Source: a virus. Taken from it: a stretch of DNA of 64,000 bases. The notes under the pieces are model-generated. The model did not search any database, was not told the origin of the DNA, and saw only the letters and a list, made by a program, of their open reading frames with translations. Below, piece after piece: positions 7,228 to 17,065 of the stretch. Each line of letters starts with the position of its first letter. The stretch's first letter is position 1. Made by a program: the position numbers and the translations under genes. Where the stretch lies: positions 1 through 64,000 of IMG/VR virus record IMGVR_UViG_3300043409_001033. One strand, given 5' to 3'.

Positions 7228-9513
7228 TTAGTTATTATTTATATAATTATTATTTGGATTTGTTCCTCGTAAGTGAATTAAAAATTGATTATATGTTAAT
7301 ACTTTGGCAAATTTGACAGGTTCAAAAGAACCAGTTTCATCTAATATTACTGTTTGTGTTTCAATAGTTGTAGTCCAATCGTTATTTGATAAATCATGTG
7401 ATAATCTTGTTATAATAAATCCTACTCTATTTGTTTTTCCAAAACCTTTGTAACCTACGGGCAACATATTATCTGGAATTTTGAATACGTCTCCAATTCT
7501 TAACCCTGCTATACCGTCCATTGTTATATTTAGTTTTATCGGAAGTATTCCAGCGGTAGAATGTGTTAAATTTCCATCTTGTAATTGTAACTTCATTTCA
7601 AGTGAAATTAGTTCCTTTAAAGCATCAGAAATTTGTGGGGAAGTTGAATGAATATTTAGTTGTTTTCCTAAATTTAGTTCATTGACATAATCTCTAACGG
7701 TTAGTAAAAGATTAGTTGATTTTTCTTTAGCTAAATCTTCTACGGTATTTTGCTCTTTATTCGGCTCGATTCTTTGTCTAATAATTCTATCAGATAAACC
7801 TCTATTAAACAAATCAAATAAATTAGTATTAACGCCAGTTGAACCATTTGAATTAACTCCAGCGGAAATAGCAATCATACTTGATTGATTTGGATAAATC
7901 ATAGAATTAATTGAATAATTTCTAACCGTAGATTTTAAGCCAGATAATTCTAATGTAAATTTTTGCTTATCATCTCTTCCTTCGGTATAAGAAGCATCAA
8001 TAATTCTTATCAAATCGGATTCATGGTCACAAATTACTTTAAAATCATTGATATTTCCTAATGATTCATTAACATTTTTTAAAATATATAGTAAATAATT
8101 TGATAAAGTAGTATTTTCATCAACTTTACTATCAGTTATTGCTGTTATTAAAAAATCAATGTTCAAATAAATGTTCTTAATATAGGCTCTATTGTACTTA
8201 TTATCTACAAAGTAGATGTTAGTATCATTTAATGAACTTTCGTCCGTTAGAGTCAATCTATGAAGCAATAAGTCTCTATTTTTACACGATTCAATATAAC
8301 AAACATCTAAATTTATTGGAATTTGTAAATAATGTGCAAAACATAAATTATCTCCACCATTTTTATCATCTAAAGATAATTTTACAAATGGAGTTCCTTT
8401 ATCGGTTGATAGTAAAACATTGTTATTTAAAATATTGATTAAATCTGCAAATCTAATATAAGATTTAAAGGTTTGTTGAGAATTTTGACTTTTTATTCCA
8501 ACATAACCCGAACAAAAATTAATATTACCAAATCTTTCAACATTGATTGTTTGATAAGTTAATTTGTTGTAACCAATATTTTGTAATTTTAAATTGTTAC
8601 TACTATATTCTTTTAAAGTAGATAAAATAGCATTTAATTTAGATTTATTAGAATCTTTTTCAATAGATACTTTTTGGGATGAATCTAAACTTGTAAATGA
8701 ATCTAAATCAAATTTAGAAACATAGTTCATTTTCAAAGATTCTATAATTTCACCAATGGTTAATATTTCTACTGTTACATCAAAACAATTATCTTGACCC
8801 GACACATTTTGCCAAGAGTAATTTAGAACATAACCATATAAAGCGTCATAATTTCCCGATGAATTTTCAATTAATTTTTGAGATTTAGTTGTTGTACTAT
8901 TTCCATATATATCGGAAAATATTTGCTCTTTAGATAAATTAGTTGAATCTAATATATTGTAATTTTTATAATCGGTTACATATTTGTTATTATTGTTGAT
9001 AAAGGTTGTCCAACCATATTCTAATAAAACAGTATAACCAACTCTACAATATAATAATTCTATTCTTTCTAATTCTTTTAAAGAGTTACATCTAATTTTA
9101 ACAGTTGCTTGTTGAAGCGTTCCGTAAGCAGATTTTGAATGAACCGAAACACTTATTATACCCGACATAGGAGATAAACCTCTTTCTAAAGTTCGTGTTG
9201 CATTAAATTTGTCTCCATAAGCACCAACTTTATCTCCTAAACCATATCTTGATGTATAAGTATTTTTTGATTCGTCGAATGATAATTCTCCGCCTTCTAA
9301 AATATGGAGTTTTGCAAGATGATTTCCTGTTTTAACTCCAAGATATTTAGCAAGATTTGGGTCATCTATATTTACACTACTTGATAATCTAACAAAACAA
9401 GTACGAGTATTTAACCAAGTTAAAAATTCATTATCTCGGTTAGATACTCTTTCTTGTCTTAATGACAATTGTTTTTGTATATATGGTCTAAATGACCCTT
9501 TAAATATTGACAT
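7228..9513 (-). CDS. Baseplate hub protein (gp27-like)
   Basis: This 761-aa protein is the last gene of the tail block. It starts with a basic arm (FRPYIQKQLSLRQERVSNR) and contains strings typical of T4-type hub subunits: a Ser/Gly-rich entry domain with LSPMSGIISVSVHSKSAYGTL, then VKIRCNSLKELERIELLYCRVGYTVLLEYGW. That last sequence matches the hub-fold pattern of a polar barrel followed by YCRPGYxxLxEWGW. The C-terminal part (GIAGLRIGDVFKIP, about 680-692, then ETQTVIL) resembles the closing barrel of tail hub proteins. It should form the central baseplate hub below the tube. A late-promoter-like TATAAATT lies just upstream (9519-9526). Confidence 0.75.
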   Translation of the reverse strand: MSIFKGSFRPYIQKQLSLRQERVSNRDNEFLTWLNTRTCFVRLSSSVNIDDPNLAKYLGVKTGNHLAKLHILEGGELSFDESKNTYTSRYGLGDKVGAYGDKFNATRTLERGLSPMSGIISVSVHSKSAYGTLQQATVKIRCNSLKELERIELLYCRVGYTVLLEYGWTTFINNNNKYVTDYKNYNILDSTNLSKEQIFSDIYGNSTTTKSQKLIENSSGNYDALYGYVLNYSWQNVSGQDNCFDVTVEILTIGEIIESLKMNYVSKFDLDSFTSLDSSQKVSIEKDSNKSKLNAILSTLKEYSSNNLKLQNIGYNKLTYQTINVERFGNINFCSGYVGIKSQNSQQTFKSYIRFADLINILNNNVLLSTDKGTPFVKLSLDDKNGGDNLCFAHYLQIPINLDVCYIESCKNRDLLLHRLTLTDESSLNDTNIYFVDNKYNRAYIKNIYLNIDFLITAITDSKVDENTTLSNYLLYILKNVNESLGNINDFKVICDHESDLIRIIDASYTEGRDDKQKFTLELSGLKSTVRNYSINSMIYPNQSSMIAISAGVNSNGSTGVNTNLFDLFNRGLSDRIIRQRIEPNKEQNTVEDLAKEKSTNLLLTVRDYVNELNLGKQLNIHSTSPQISDALKELISLEMKLQLQDGNLTHSTAGILPIKLNITMDGIAGLRIGDVFKIPDNMLPVGYKGFGKTNRVGFIITRLSHDLSNNDWTTTIETQTVILDETGSFEPVKFAKVLTYNQFLIHLRGTNPNNNYINNN

Positions 9514-9518
9514 TAATT

Positions 9519-9526
9519 AATTTATA
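9519..9526 (-). promoter_or_regulatory. Possible late promoter element, hub gene
   Basis: The minus strand reads TATAAATT 5 bases before the hub start codon, one mismatch from the TATAAATA element found before other structural genes. The ATATT extension is not conserved here, so this is a weaker candidate. Confidence 0.35.
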
Positions 9527-9567
9527 TAATATAGAAACTATTTTTCTATACAATTTAGTTCCAAACC

Positions 9568-9864
9568 TTAACTATTTATTTTTTGAAATGCTGTTGTATA
9601 TTCTGATAAATCTGGTATTCTTAATTGTAAATTTGGTTCTACTCTTAAAGTATCTTTTCGTATATCATTAACAGAAGCTATTACCCACCACAAAGTTTCA
9701 TCATTATAAAAATTAAATGCAAGTTTGGTTAAAGAATCCGAATTATCGGTTAAGATATAAGTATCATTATCCGATAATGGTAAGTTTGATGGATAATAAA
9801 CAGTAGAATAAAATCTTCTACCATTAAGTGTTTTTAGAATATCACAATACTGGGTTCTTTCCAT
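9568..9864 (-). CDS. Baseplate wedge protein (gp53-like)
   Basis: This 98-aa protein carries the LysM-like signature of small tail/baseplate proteins. It has DTYILTDNSDSLTKLAFNFY, then the highly typical DETLWWVIASVNDI, then a Leu-rich end with LRVEPNLQLRIPD. In T4 gp53 and related wedge proteins the same order (residence strand, helix, WWxIAxxN, proline-ended strand) is seen. It lies directly between the tube-initiator-like protein (2 bases upstream) and the hub gene. It probably joins the baseplate wedge or hub interface. Confidence 0.72.
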   Translation of the reverse strand: MERTQYCDILKTLNGRRFYSTVYYPSNLPLSDNDTYILTDNSDSLTKLAFNFYNDETLWWVIASVNDIRKDTLRVEPNLQLRIPDLSEYTTAFQKINS

Positions 9865-9866
9865 TG

Positions 9867-11204
9867 TTAAGCAGTTCTATAATCATTTGCATTTTGAATA
9901 GATACCATATTGAAATCTCTTTTGTTTTGATTCAAGGTATCAGCAATAGTTTTACTATTAGATGATTGTGGTGTTTTTGTAGATGTCTTATTTGAAATGA
10001 TTGAATTTTCCAAAATAGCCATATCACCAACTATCCATTTACGATTTGATTTTGTATCTTTTATTTTTTCATTGGGTAATACAAAAAAGCTATCACTTAA
10101 AGATTTCTTTGGTAAAAAGTTGTGAATTACTTTTAATGACATGGAAACTTCAATCATCATTGGTAGTGTATATTCATCATTTGATATACCTTCATCCGAA
10201 CCATTTTGTGTATCTAAAGCAATAACCCAAGCACTTTCATCGGGAATTGTGTAAGTCAAAGATGAGATTAGACAGGGTTGATTTTCTAAATAATCCCCAA
10301 TAGTAATTTTGTGAAATGAGCCTCTTAGTTTATTTTTATAATAATCTCCGTAAGTACTTGAAGCCAATGTATTCAATTTTTGATACATCACTTTCATTTC
10401 TTGTTTTGTATGAGAATATATTTTAAAAGTTAAACTAATTGTTCTATCGGTTTTTTGATAAGTATAAAAAGATTCTCCTCTACCCATATAACTAAATGAA
10501 TTATGTTCGGGAGAATAAGAATCGGATATTCCTGTTAAATTGGCTCTAAATACTAAATAATTACCAAAATTAGGATTATTATTATCTATTGTTTGTATTC
10601 TAAATCTTACTAAATCTCTTGTTTGTTGTCTTAAATAATCAGTAGTAGGATTTGTAACATCGGTTGGAGAAATTCTACTATCAAAAAGTTTAGTATCATT
10701 TGTTCCACCTAAAGGAAAGTTTGAGTAATAAGGTGGTAAATTACCTATGGTTTCATCAGTTACGCCTAATCCAACTCTTTTTTCAAGATTAAATTTTTTA
10801 TAAGACTCTACATAAGGTTTATTGGTAACAGGATTGTTTAATCCTTCTACTTTAGCCCTAAAATCTTCCATAGAAATATCAGAACCATCATAAGAAGTAA
10901 TCTGTCTATATGACCAAGATAAACCATTATTTGCAGTTGATGGTGGCGAAGAAGGATTATTTCTTGTTACAACAGTATTTTGACTTTGATTAAAGGTATC
11001 CTTTTGTTGTATAAAAATTTTATCAGCAATATCTTTCAAATCATCTCCTTTTAAAACAGGAAAAGTTTCATTTTTAGCAACTACTTCTTGTTTTATTTTA
11101 GATAATGATGGATTTAAAGTATCAAGTAGTACTTTACTTGCTATAATTTCGGCAGTAACACGTCCATAATTAGTTGGTAAATTGTTTAATGAAATTATTG
11201 ACAT
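9867..11204 (-). CDS. Baseplate tube-initiator/hub protein (gp48/gp54-like)
   Basis: This 445-aa structural protein has a polar, disordered-looking N-terminal third (Asn/Ser/Pro-rich around 80-95). Its core contains LVRFRIQTIDN, then SDSYSPEHNSFSYMGRGESF, TDRTISLTFKIYSHTKQEMK, HKITIGDYLENQPCLISSLT and IPDESAWVIALDT, then a C-terminal tail. This pattern recurs in T4-like phages in the gene after the tape measure, where baseplate proteins that start the tail tube lie. The exact T4 counterpart (gp48 or gp54) cannot be fixed by eye. It is followed within 2 bases by the gp53-like gene. Confidence 0.65.
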   Translation of the reverse strand: MSIISLNNLPTNYGRVTAEIIASKVLLDTLNPSLSKIKQEVVAKNETFPVLKGDDLKDIADKIFIQQKDTFNQSQNTVVTRNNPSSPPSTANNGLSWSYRQITSYDGSDISMEDFRAKVEGLNNPVTNKPYVESYKKFNLEKRVGLGVTDETIGNLPPYYSNFPLGGTNDTKLFDSRISPTDVTNPTTDYLRQQTRDLVRFRIQTIDNNNPNFGNYLVFRANLTGISDSYSPEHNSFSYMGRGESFYTYQKTDRTISLTFKIYSHTKQEMKVMYQKLNTLASSTYGDYYKNKLRGSFHKITIGDYLENQPCLISSLTYTIPDESAWVIALDTQNGSDEGISNDEYTLPMMIEVSMSLKVIHNFLPKKSLSDSFFVLPNEKIKDTKSNRKWIVGDMAILENSIISNKTSTKTPQSSNSKTIADTLNQNKRDFNMVSIQNANDYRTA

Positions 11205-11207
11205 TAT

Positions 11208-13718
11208 CTATTGATTATGGTTTGTTTTATTAAATGCTTGTTTTATTGGTAAAGAATCAATCTGAACTGTTGTATTTTTTCTCTTGGTTACTTCAATTAG
11301 TTCATCAATCTTTTTAGAAAACATTTCAAAATCACTCGTTGGTACTTTACCCGTTGGATATTGATATATACCTCTTTGTAATGGGTCTATTTCTTTATTC
11401 ATTGATAATTTTGCCTTATATTCAACTGATTTTTCTCCTTTATTGCCTTTGATTGACTCTAATTCGGAAAGATTTTTTAACTGTTCTATGCCATATTTAC
11501 TTATTTCTTGTATTAGCGACTTATATTCATCACTATCTTTATTGACATTTGGTAATTTTCTCGATGCTATATTCTTTGCAAGATATTCTTTCTCATCTTT
11601 ATCGCTAATAACACCGAAGAAATTTGCATAACTAACAAAACTATCTGCTAATTTGTCTAATATAGCTCCATCACCAAATATTTCCGCAATTTTTTCCTTA
11701 ATTTTATTTAAAGTCTCTTCAAATTTTTGTTGAGCAGATAATTGGGATAGATTTTGTTGTCCGAGTTCTCCTAATTGTCTTATTTTTTCTTCTTGAGATA
11801 ACAAACCATCGTTCATTATCTTAGAATATTTACTTTTAAATTCTTCGCTATGGGATAAAAAACTTCTTTGGTCTTCGGTAAACTTATTATTACCAACTTT
11901 AATCAAAGTAGCGTTGATTTTTTGTTGATAAAGCATATCAATCATCTCTTTACGAGTATAACCCAATGCTTGAGCATACGATTGTTGTTGGAGAACATTC
12001 ATATTAGTAAATTCATCGAATGAACCTACTTGAGATGTTATCTCTTTCATTAACGTAGCAGTATCGCCCATCAAACTTGCATAACGAGCCTTTTCAAGAT
12101 TAATACTTTTACCAGTTATTAACTCAGCACTTAATTCAGCGTTAAGACTTGATTCAAAATCTAATAAAGACTCACTTATACTATCTATTTTCTCTAAAGT
12201 AGTACCTAATTCTTGTGCCTTTGTAACTGCTTTAGCAATCTCTCCATAATTTCCTTTAAAATTAGCTTTGATTTCACTTGAACTATGCAAAACTTTTTCT
12301 AAAACACCTTTTACATTAGCTAAACCTTTGGATTGTAATACAATATTACCAATTATATCATTTTCTACTTTAGATATTTCTTGATTATTGTATAAAGCAT
12401 TTGAAATTAATTCATTATTGGCTTGTTGAGATAAACCAATTAGTTTATTATTTCTTACAATACTTTTTAAAAATTCTTCGGATAAATTTACACTATAACC
12501 AAACTCGTCGTTGAATTTAATTTGAGATTTAATTAAATCATCAATATTTATTCCAAGTTCATTATTAAAAGATTCTAATCTATCATAAACTCCACCAATT
12601 TCATTCTTAGAAACGTTAAAAGATTTGGCTAAATCAGTTGCTCTACTATCGGCTTTAGCCATTAGTTCGACAATCTCTTTTAATAAAGCAACACTTCCTC
12701 CAACTAAACCCATTTTAACCAAACTACTATTTTCTATTAAAGAAGACGTTAAAGCAGTAGTTGTTCCTTGACCAGCTTTCATCTTTTGTGACATAGCATC
12801 ACTCATAGCTCTAAAATCAATAATAGAACTTAATGGTGTATGTTGTAAAGATTTCAAAACTCTATCAATACCAGCAATACTTTTCTCGGTTTGTCGAGTT
12901 ATATTGTAATATTTTTCAAACTGTTCGGTTATTTTCTTTATACCATCTTCTTGTAGAGTTAGTGAAGAAATAACATTAGTTGATTCTAATATATTATTTA
13001 TTAATTCGGCTACATCTTTATCTCCATTAGATTTTTCTAATATCTCTTTTATAATATTAGCGGAAACTTGAGATTCTTTATCAAGTTTGGTTCTAATTGA
13101 TTTTTCTTGTTTTTCAGATGTTGCGTTTGTTAATTCTTCTAATAGATTCTGATATTTGGCTCCTGATATTTCTAATTGTTTAGTTAGAGTTTCGTCTATT
13201 AAACCAGAACCGACAATACTTCCACTTGTTAGGAGTTTTTGTAATTCTACATAACCAGTTTTTAAAGATTTTTGAGCTTTTTCTTGCTCTTGAAATACTT
13301 TAGCAGATGATAATTCTAATTTAGATAATTCTTTTTTGATTTTTAGAGAATCCATTTCTCCTCTAACAATCTTATTAGTAAAATCTAATGTGTCGTCTAA
13401 AAAATGTAAATTTTTATTAGTTAAATCGTTGATATTTTTTCTTGTAGCTTCATCTGCTTTAGTATGTTTAAAAATCTCTTTGTTAAACTTTAAAATGTCA
13501 TCAATATTATGTCTTTGTTTTGAATATAATTTACCTGCTTGCTCTAATGACTTATTAATATCAACATAAGACTTAGCCAATCTTTGATTTGCATTAATCA
13601 TTTTAACTACTTCTTCTACCGAAAGTTGCATATTTCTTGCTCCTTCGAGTATATCTTTCATTGCAGATAATGCTTCTATATCATATTTAACACCTCCTAT
13701 GGTTACTTGTTTAGCCAT
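11208..13718 (-). CDS. Tail tape measure protein
   Basis: This 836-aa protein is long, mostly alpha-helical and Lys/Glu/Ser/Leu-rich. A short Gly/Ala/Val-rich hydrophobic patch near residues 330-350 (LVKMGLVGGSVALLKEIVEL) resembles the membrane-active segment of tape measures. Large parts are heptad-like. It lies where T4-like phages place the tape measure: after tube and hub-assembly genes and before baseplate proteins. It is longer than T4 gp29 (590 aa). Since tape length usually scales with tail length, the tail may be longer. Its stop is 4 bases before the next start. Confidence 0.72.
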   Translation of the reverse strand: MAKQVTIGGVKYDIEALSAMKDILEGARNMQLSVEEVVKMINANQRLAKSYVDINKSLEQAGKLYSKQRHNIDDILKFNKEIFKHTKADEATRKNINDLTNKNLHFLDDTLDFTNKIVRGEMDSLKIKKELSKLELSSAKVFQEQEKAQKSLKTGYVELQKLLTSGSIVGSGLIDETLTKQLEISGAKYQNLLEELTNATSEKQEKSIRTKLDKESQVSANIIKEILEKSNGDKDVAELINNILESTNVISSLTLQEDGIKKITEQFEKYYNITRQTEKSIAGIDRVLKSLQHTPLSSIIDFRAMSDAMSQKMKAGQGTTTALTSSLIENSSLVKMGLVGGSVALLKEIVELMAKADSRATDLAKSFNVSKNEIGGVYDRLESFNNELGINIDDLIKSQIKFNDEFGYSVNLSEEFLKSIVRNNKLIGLSQQANNELISNALYNNQEISKVENDIIGNIVLQSKGLANVKGVLEKVLHSSSEIKANFKGNYGEIAKAVTKAQELGTTLEKIDSISESLLDFESSLNAELSAELITGKSINLEKARYASLMGDTATLMKEITSQVGSFDEFTNMNVLQQQSYAQALGYTRKEMIDMLYQQKINATLIKVGNNKFTEDQRSFLSHSEEFKSKYSKIMNDGLLSQEEKIRQLGELGQQNLSQLSAQQKFEETLNKIKEKIAEIFGDGAILDKLADSFVSYANFFGVISDKDEKEYLAKNIASRKLPNVNKDSDEYKSLIQEISKYGIEQLKNLSELESIKGNKGEKSVEYKAKLSMNKEIDPLQRGIYQYPTGKVPTSDFEMFSKKIDELIEVTKRKNTTVQIDSLPIKQAFNKTNHNQ

Positions 13719-13987
13719 TAACGTACTTTAGGTGAATTGAAAGGAGTAGCATTTTTATACTTACTCGCTAATTTGTTTAATTGTTTGGTACTTACATTTT
13801 CAGTTAATCTATTTGGATTAGCTTCAATCATAGAATCTTCTAATCTTTCTTTGATTGCGTTTAATTCCATCTTTCTAACCGATACAGGCATATAATTTAT
13901 TACATAAAAATCAGTAAAACCTTTTCCATAAAATAATAAATCCCTTATCTCTTGTTTAACCGATTTTCGGTACTCGTTTGATGTCAT
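13718..13987 (-). CDS. Small protein in the gp51 position
   Basis: I use the ATG at 13987, giving 89 aa starting MTSNEYRKSVKQEIR. A longer reading would need a TTG at 13999. The gene overlaps the end of the gp26-like gene by 32 bases and shares one base with the tape measure start, which suggests tight coupling. The sequence is helical and basic (VKQEIRDLLFYGKGFTDFY, then VRKMELNAIKERLED). In T4-like phages a small hub-assembly protein (gp51) is encoded near gp26. The identity is inferred from position and size, not from a clear motif. Confidence 0.6.
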   Translation of the reverse strand: MTSNEYRKSVKQEIRDLLFYGKGFTDFYVINYMPVSVRKMELNAIKERLEDSMIEANPNRLTENVSTKQLNKLASKYKNATPFNSPKVR

Positions 13988-14705
13988 AAAACAAGTCAAT
14001 ATAGCGAAAGGGAATAGTATGTTCCTCCCCTCCTTCGGAGTCTTTCACTCTAATATCAACTTCGGGTGAAATTTCATTATGAAATAAAATAATCTCTCTA
14101 ACATCTATACCAACTAATTTATTTGAAATAAAATTTTCAATAGTTTCTTTTGAATAATCTTTATCAACCGATGTTATAATCTTTTTTAATTTTAATTGTC
14201 TATCAAAATTTTCTTCGGGAAATAATTCTCTTAGTCTATTTGCTTCTTCTTCAATTTCAATTAAATCTCCATGTGTCAAAAGTTTAATTGTAATATTTAT
14301 TCCCGACCACGGTAATTCAAAAGGAATTTCATTTGAATTATTAAATAAAGATTCATTAAAAGGTTTGTTTGGTAATTTTGTTAAATCTACTCTTAGTGGT
14401 TTACCTTTATATTCATAATCTACAATATGACCATAAGATAAAATTCTTGAAGCCAATAGCAATTGAAATCTATCTCCTTCTATTAAATCATTGATATTAA
14501 TATCTTTATCAACAATCAATGACTGACAAAATTTATCCAACGTATATTGAATACCTCTATTAATATAGTTAATATTAGTTAATATATCTTCGTGAAAAGC
14601 TGTCATATATCTCATATCAACATATCCTTTTGATAAAGGGTTTGATTTAGGATATACTAATCCTTTACTCGGTAAGTCGATTCTTTCTGTTTGAAACGGT
14701 AACAT
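13956..14705 (-). CDS. Baseplate hub assembly protein (gp26-like)
   Basis: This 249-aa protein begins with the recognisable opening of the T4 gp26-type baseplate protein family: RIDLPSKGLVYP followed by a DMRYMTAFHEDILTN segment. It continues with a helical core (YTLDKFCQSLIVD, FQLLLASRILSYG) and an acidic helical region (DLIEIEEEANRLRELFPEE). Family members assist assembly of the central hub. It is preceded by a late-promoter variant at 14720 and followed by an overlapping small gene, then the tape measure. Confidence 0.78.
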   Translation of the reverse strand: MLPFQTERIDLPSKGLVYPKSNPLSKGYVDMRYMTAFHEDILTNINYINRGIQYTLDKFCQSLIVDKDININDLIEGDRFQLLLASRILSYGHIVDYEYKGKPLRVDLTKLPNKPFNESLFNNSNEIPFELPWSGINITIKLLTHGDLIEIEEEANRLRELFPEENFDRQLKLKKIITSVDKDYSKETIENFISNKLVGIDVREIILFHNEISPEVDIRVKDSEGGEEHTIPFRYIDLFYDIKRVPKIG

Positions 14706-14719
14706 AATGGTAGTTCTTT

Positions 14720-14727
14720 TTATTATA
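14720..14727 (-). promoter_or_regulatory. Late promoter-like element, gp26-like gene
   Basis: The minus strand reads ATATT then TATAATAA, a variant of the ATATTTATAAATA element seen at other structural genes, 14 bases before the gp26-like ATG. It follows the terminator at the end of the tube gene, so a new transcript would be expected to start here. Confidence 0.55.
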
Positions 14728-14765
14728 AATATCTAAAAGTTTTAATTTGGTATAAGTATATAAAA

Positions 14766-14795
14766 AAATATCCCACCTCAAGGAAGTGGGTATTT
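14766..14795 (-). terminator. Terminator after the tail tube gene
   Basis: The minus strand folds as AAATACCCAC ... GTGGGATATTT with one bulged base, then a run of T residues. It lies about 30 bases after the tube stop codon and separates the highly expressed sheath/tube pair from the hub genes. Confidence 0.7.
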
Positions 14796-14823
14796 AAAAA
14801 GAAAGAAGAATTACCAAAAATTT

Positions 14824-15309
14824 TTAGAAATCTAAATTAGACCAGTCAACAGAAATATCTAATGTAATATCTACTTTAGCGTCTTCTGCTTTACTATAAT
14901 CTGCTCCTGTAATTGTTTTAATCCAACATCCATAACAAGTCCATTGTTGAACTACTGTACCCAAACCATCTACAATTTGAACCGTGATTGTTTTTTTATA
15001 CGTATCAGCATATCCCTTTAGTCCTGTTGGTCTTTCAGCTTGCAATCTATGCCATGTGTATACTAATTGCATAGTTGAAGGTAGGATTGCTTGATATAAA
15101 GTTAAAGACATATCTGTATAAGTTGTTCTTCCTGCAACTTTTTCAGAAGTGTTTATTTGTTGTATTTCAATTTGAGAAGTAACTGGTTGTGGTATTGTTA
15201 CGGCTTGAACTAAAAATGGAGGAATACCATCAATCAATACTTGAAATCTTGATTTCTGTAAAGGTTCGATAGGTAAGCCCAAAAGTTCGTTATTTGTTAA
15301 TGTTGCCAT
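14824..15309 (-). CDS. Tail tube protein (gp19-like)
   Basis: At 161 aa this is almost exactly the length of T4 gp19 (163 aa). The sequence shows the tube-barrel pattern: an N-terminal LGLPIEPLQKSRFQVLIDGIPPFLVQAVTIPQ, the central GRTTYTDMSLTLYQAI, and a closing strand set AEDAKVDITLDISVDW. It is directly downstream of the sheath gene and flanked by its own late-promoter element (15325) and a terminator. It forms the inner tube through which DNA passes. Confidence 0.88.
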   Translation of the reverse strand: MATLTNNELLGLPIEPLQKSRFQVLIDGIPPFLVQAVTIPQPVTSQIEIQQINTSEKVAGRTTYTDMSLTLYQAILPSTMQLVYTWHRLQAERPTGLKGYADTYKKTITVQIVDGLGTVVQQWTCYGCWIKTITGADYSKAEDAKVDITLDISVDWSNLDF

Positions 15310-15324
15310 TGATGAAGTTTCTTT

Positions 15325-15332
15325 TATTTATA
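15325..15332 (-). promoter_or_regulatory. Late promoter element, tail tube gene
   Basis: The minus strand reads ATATTTATAAATAAAAG with a perfect T4-type late octamer TATAAATA, 15 bases upstream of the tube ATG. It gives the tube a transcript of its own in addition to read-through from the sheath gene. Confidence 0.75.
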
Positions 15333-15361
15333 AATATAGAAATCGTAAAATTTATTAATCA

Positions 15362-17065
15362 TTAAGCAAGCACAGCACCAGTTTCTCTAAGAACAAGATT
15401 GAACACAATTTTTTCAATTGCTTTAATTGGAATCAATTCAATTTTGATTTGAATTTCTCCTCTATCTATTGTCTCAGGTGAATCATCAATTGTAGTTGAA
15501 TAAGCACTAATACCGTAGTCTTTGATTAGTTTTTCTAAATAAGCATTAATATCATTTTTAAGTGAAATTATTGTTTTTCCAGATGCTTGTTCTTCAATAT
15601 ACTTATTACCAATTACTGTTAAATTAAACTTAGCTTCAATTAACATTAATCTTACATTGTTTTTATCTAATACAGTTTGTTTTTTCTGTAAAGTATTTTG
15701 ACCTAAAACAACGTAATCATAAGCAGGATGTTTTGAAATAAAGTTTACGTTTCCTTTATTTAAGGCATCTTTTTGTTTTTCCGAAAGTTTTACTTGAGAA
15801 GTAACAACAGACGATAAACTACCGTTATTATAACCAGCAGGAGCATAAAATGGTTGTTTGTATTTTTTAATATAAGCATAAACGCCAGCAACAACCGTAG
15901 ATGGAGTTACCCATACGTTTTTATTTAATCCTGTTGAGGGAATTTGTACGTGGTTGTAATATAATGTTCCATAATTACTATCATACAGGCTTGCAACAGA
16001 AATTGCATCAGTATCTTTTCTACCATAAGAAACAGCATCACCTACTAATAAAGCATCTCCTCTACCTTCTACCATACCTAATGCTTTAGTGAATATCGCA
16101 GGATGAGTTTCAGCACTTATACCAGATAAGAATAACAAATTAAATTGGAAATCATCTTTATTTGATAATAAGTCAATTGCAGTGTCATAAGCAGTTGTTG
16201 TTGAATCATATCCTTGTGAGTTACTACCAGAAATATTTTCAAAAAATGCTTGTGGATGAGTAATCTTTCCATCCGAACCACCAGAGAAACTACCAGATGA
16301 ATTAGCAGGTAACGAACCACTTAATAAAGGATTCACGTTTCCAGCATTATCAAAATAATTTGGTGTTTTTTGTAAAACAGAAGAAATTCTAATAAATTTA
16401 GATTTATTTGGATAAGAACCAGATTTATTAAGAATTTTGTTTACAGAATCATACACATAAACACTATCTCCAATTTTATTTGAAATATAATCAGTAGAGG
16501 TTGGGTCTAATGATAAATTATCAAATTGTTCTAATACAATCGGTTTTTTAGCATTATCATCTCCTCTACGAACAAGCAACGAGAACGTTCCTCTCGAAGT
16601 ATCAGAATTAGCAACTTCCCATCTAATATTATCAACTGTTCCAAGTGTCAGAGAACCAGAACTATTAGCAATCTCAGAACCAGAATTATTCAAAATAGAA
16701 CCATCGTTCAATGTTTCGATAATGAATGAAGCAGAAGTATTTGGAGAAGTAACAGTTGAAGTAGCAGGAGAATAAGAACCAGATTTGATAGGAACAACCA
16801 ATAAAGTATCTCCACCATTGTTGAAATATTCTTTAGCTAATAATGAACCTTGATATTCATAATAATCAGAACCAGATTTAAAGGTTGTTCCAAAAAAATC
16901 AGCAAATTGTTGATATGAAGTTACAGAAGTAGGAACAAATGCTTTACCTTTAACCGTAGGTGTTACAACGCAAGCACCGATTGTAATATTACCAGATGAA
17001 TATGCAGTTAAATCGGTTTCGGTGAAATATACGCCAGACGCTTTATTTATATATGATACAGACAT
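15362..17065 (-). CDS. Contractile tail sheath protein (gp18-like)
   Basis: This 567-aa protein has sheath-family features. It opens with a strand ending in GVYFTETDLTAYSSG, then has a variable Ser/Gly-rich insertion domain (about 100-260). A conserved core contains GMVEGRGDALLVGDAVSYG. The C-terminal domain starts IEEQASGKTIISLKNDINAYLEKL and ends IELIPIKAIEKIVFNLVL, the part that holds subunits together during contraction. It is shorter than T4 gp18 (659 aa). It is followed by the tube gene, as in other myoviruses. Confidence 0.9.
   Translation of the reverse strand: MSVSYINKASGVYFTETDLTAYSSGNITIGACVVTPTVKGKAFVPTSVTSYQQFADFFGTTFKSGSDYYEYQGSLLAKEYFNNGGDTLLVVPIKSGSYSPATSTVTSPNTSASFIIETLNDGSILNNSGSEIANSSGSLTLGTVDNIRWEVANSDTSRGTFSLLVRRGDDNAKKPIVLEQFDNLSLDPTSTDYISNKIGDSVYVYDSVNKILNKSGSYPNKSKFIRISSVLQKTPNYFDNAGNVNPLLSGSLPANSSGSFSGGSDGKITHPQAFFENISGSNSQGYDSTTTAYDTAIDLLSNKDDFQFNLLFLSGISAETHPAIFTKALGMVEGRGDALLVGDAVSYGRKDTDAISVASLYDSNYGTLYYNHVQIPSTGLNKNVWVTPSTVVAGVYAYIKKYKQPFYAPAGYNNGSLSSVVTSQVKLSEKQKDALNKGNVNFISKHPAYDYVVLGQNTLQKKQTVLDKNNVRLMLIEAKFNLTVIGNKYIEEQASGKTIISLKNDINAYLEKLIKDYGISAYSTTIDDSPETIDRGEIQIKIELIPIKAIEKIVFNLVLRETGAVLA

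Noticed and set aside
9531-9549. AT-only hairpin (ATAGAAA / TTTCTAT) just before the hub gene
   Set aside because: Only A-T and a single G-C pair, and no T run follows on the transcribed strand, so it is a weak terminator candidate.
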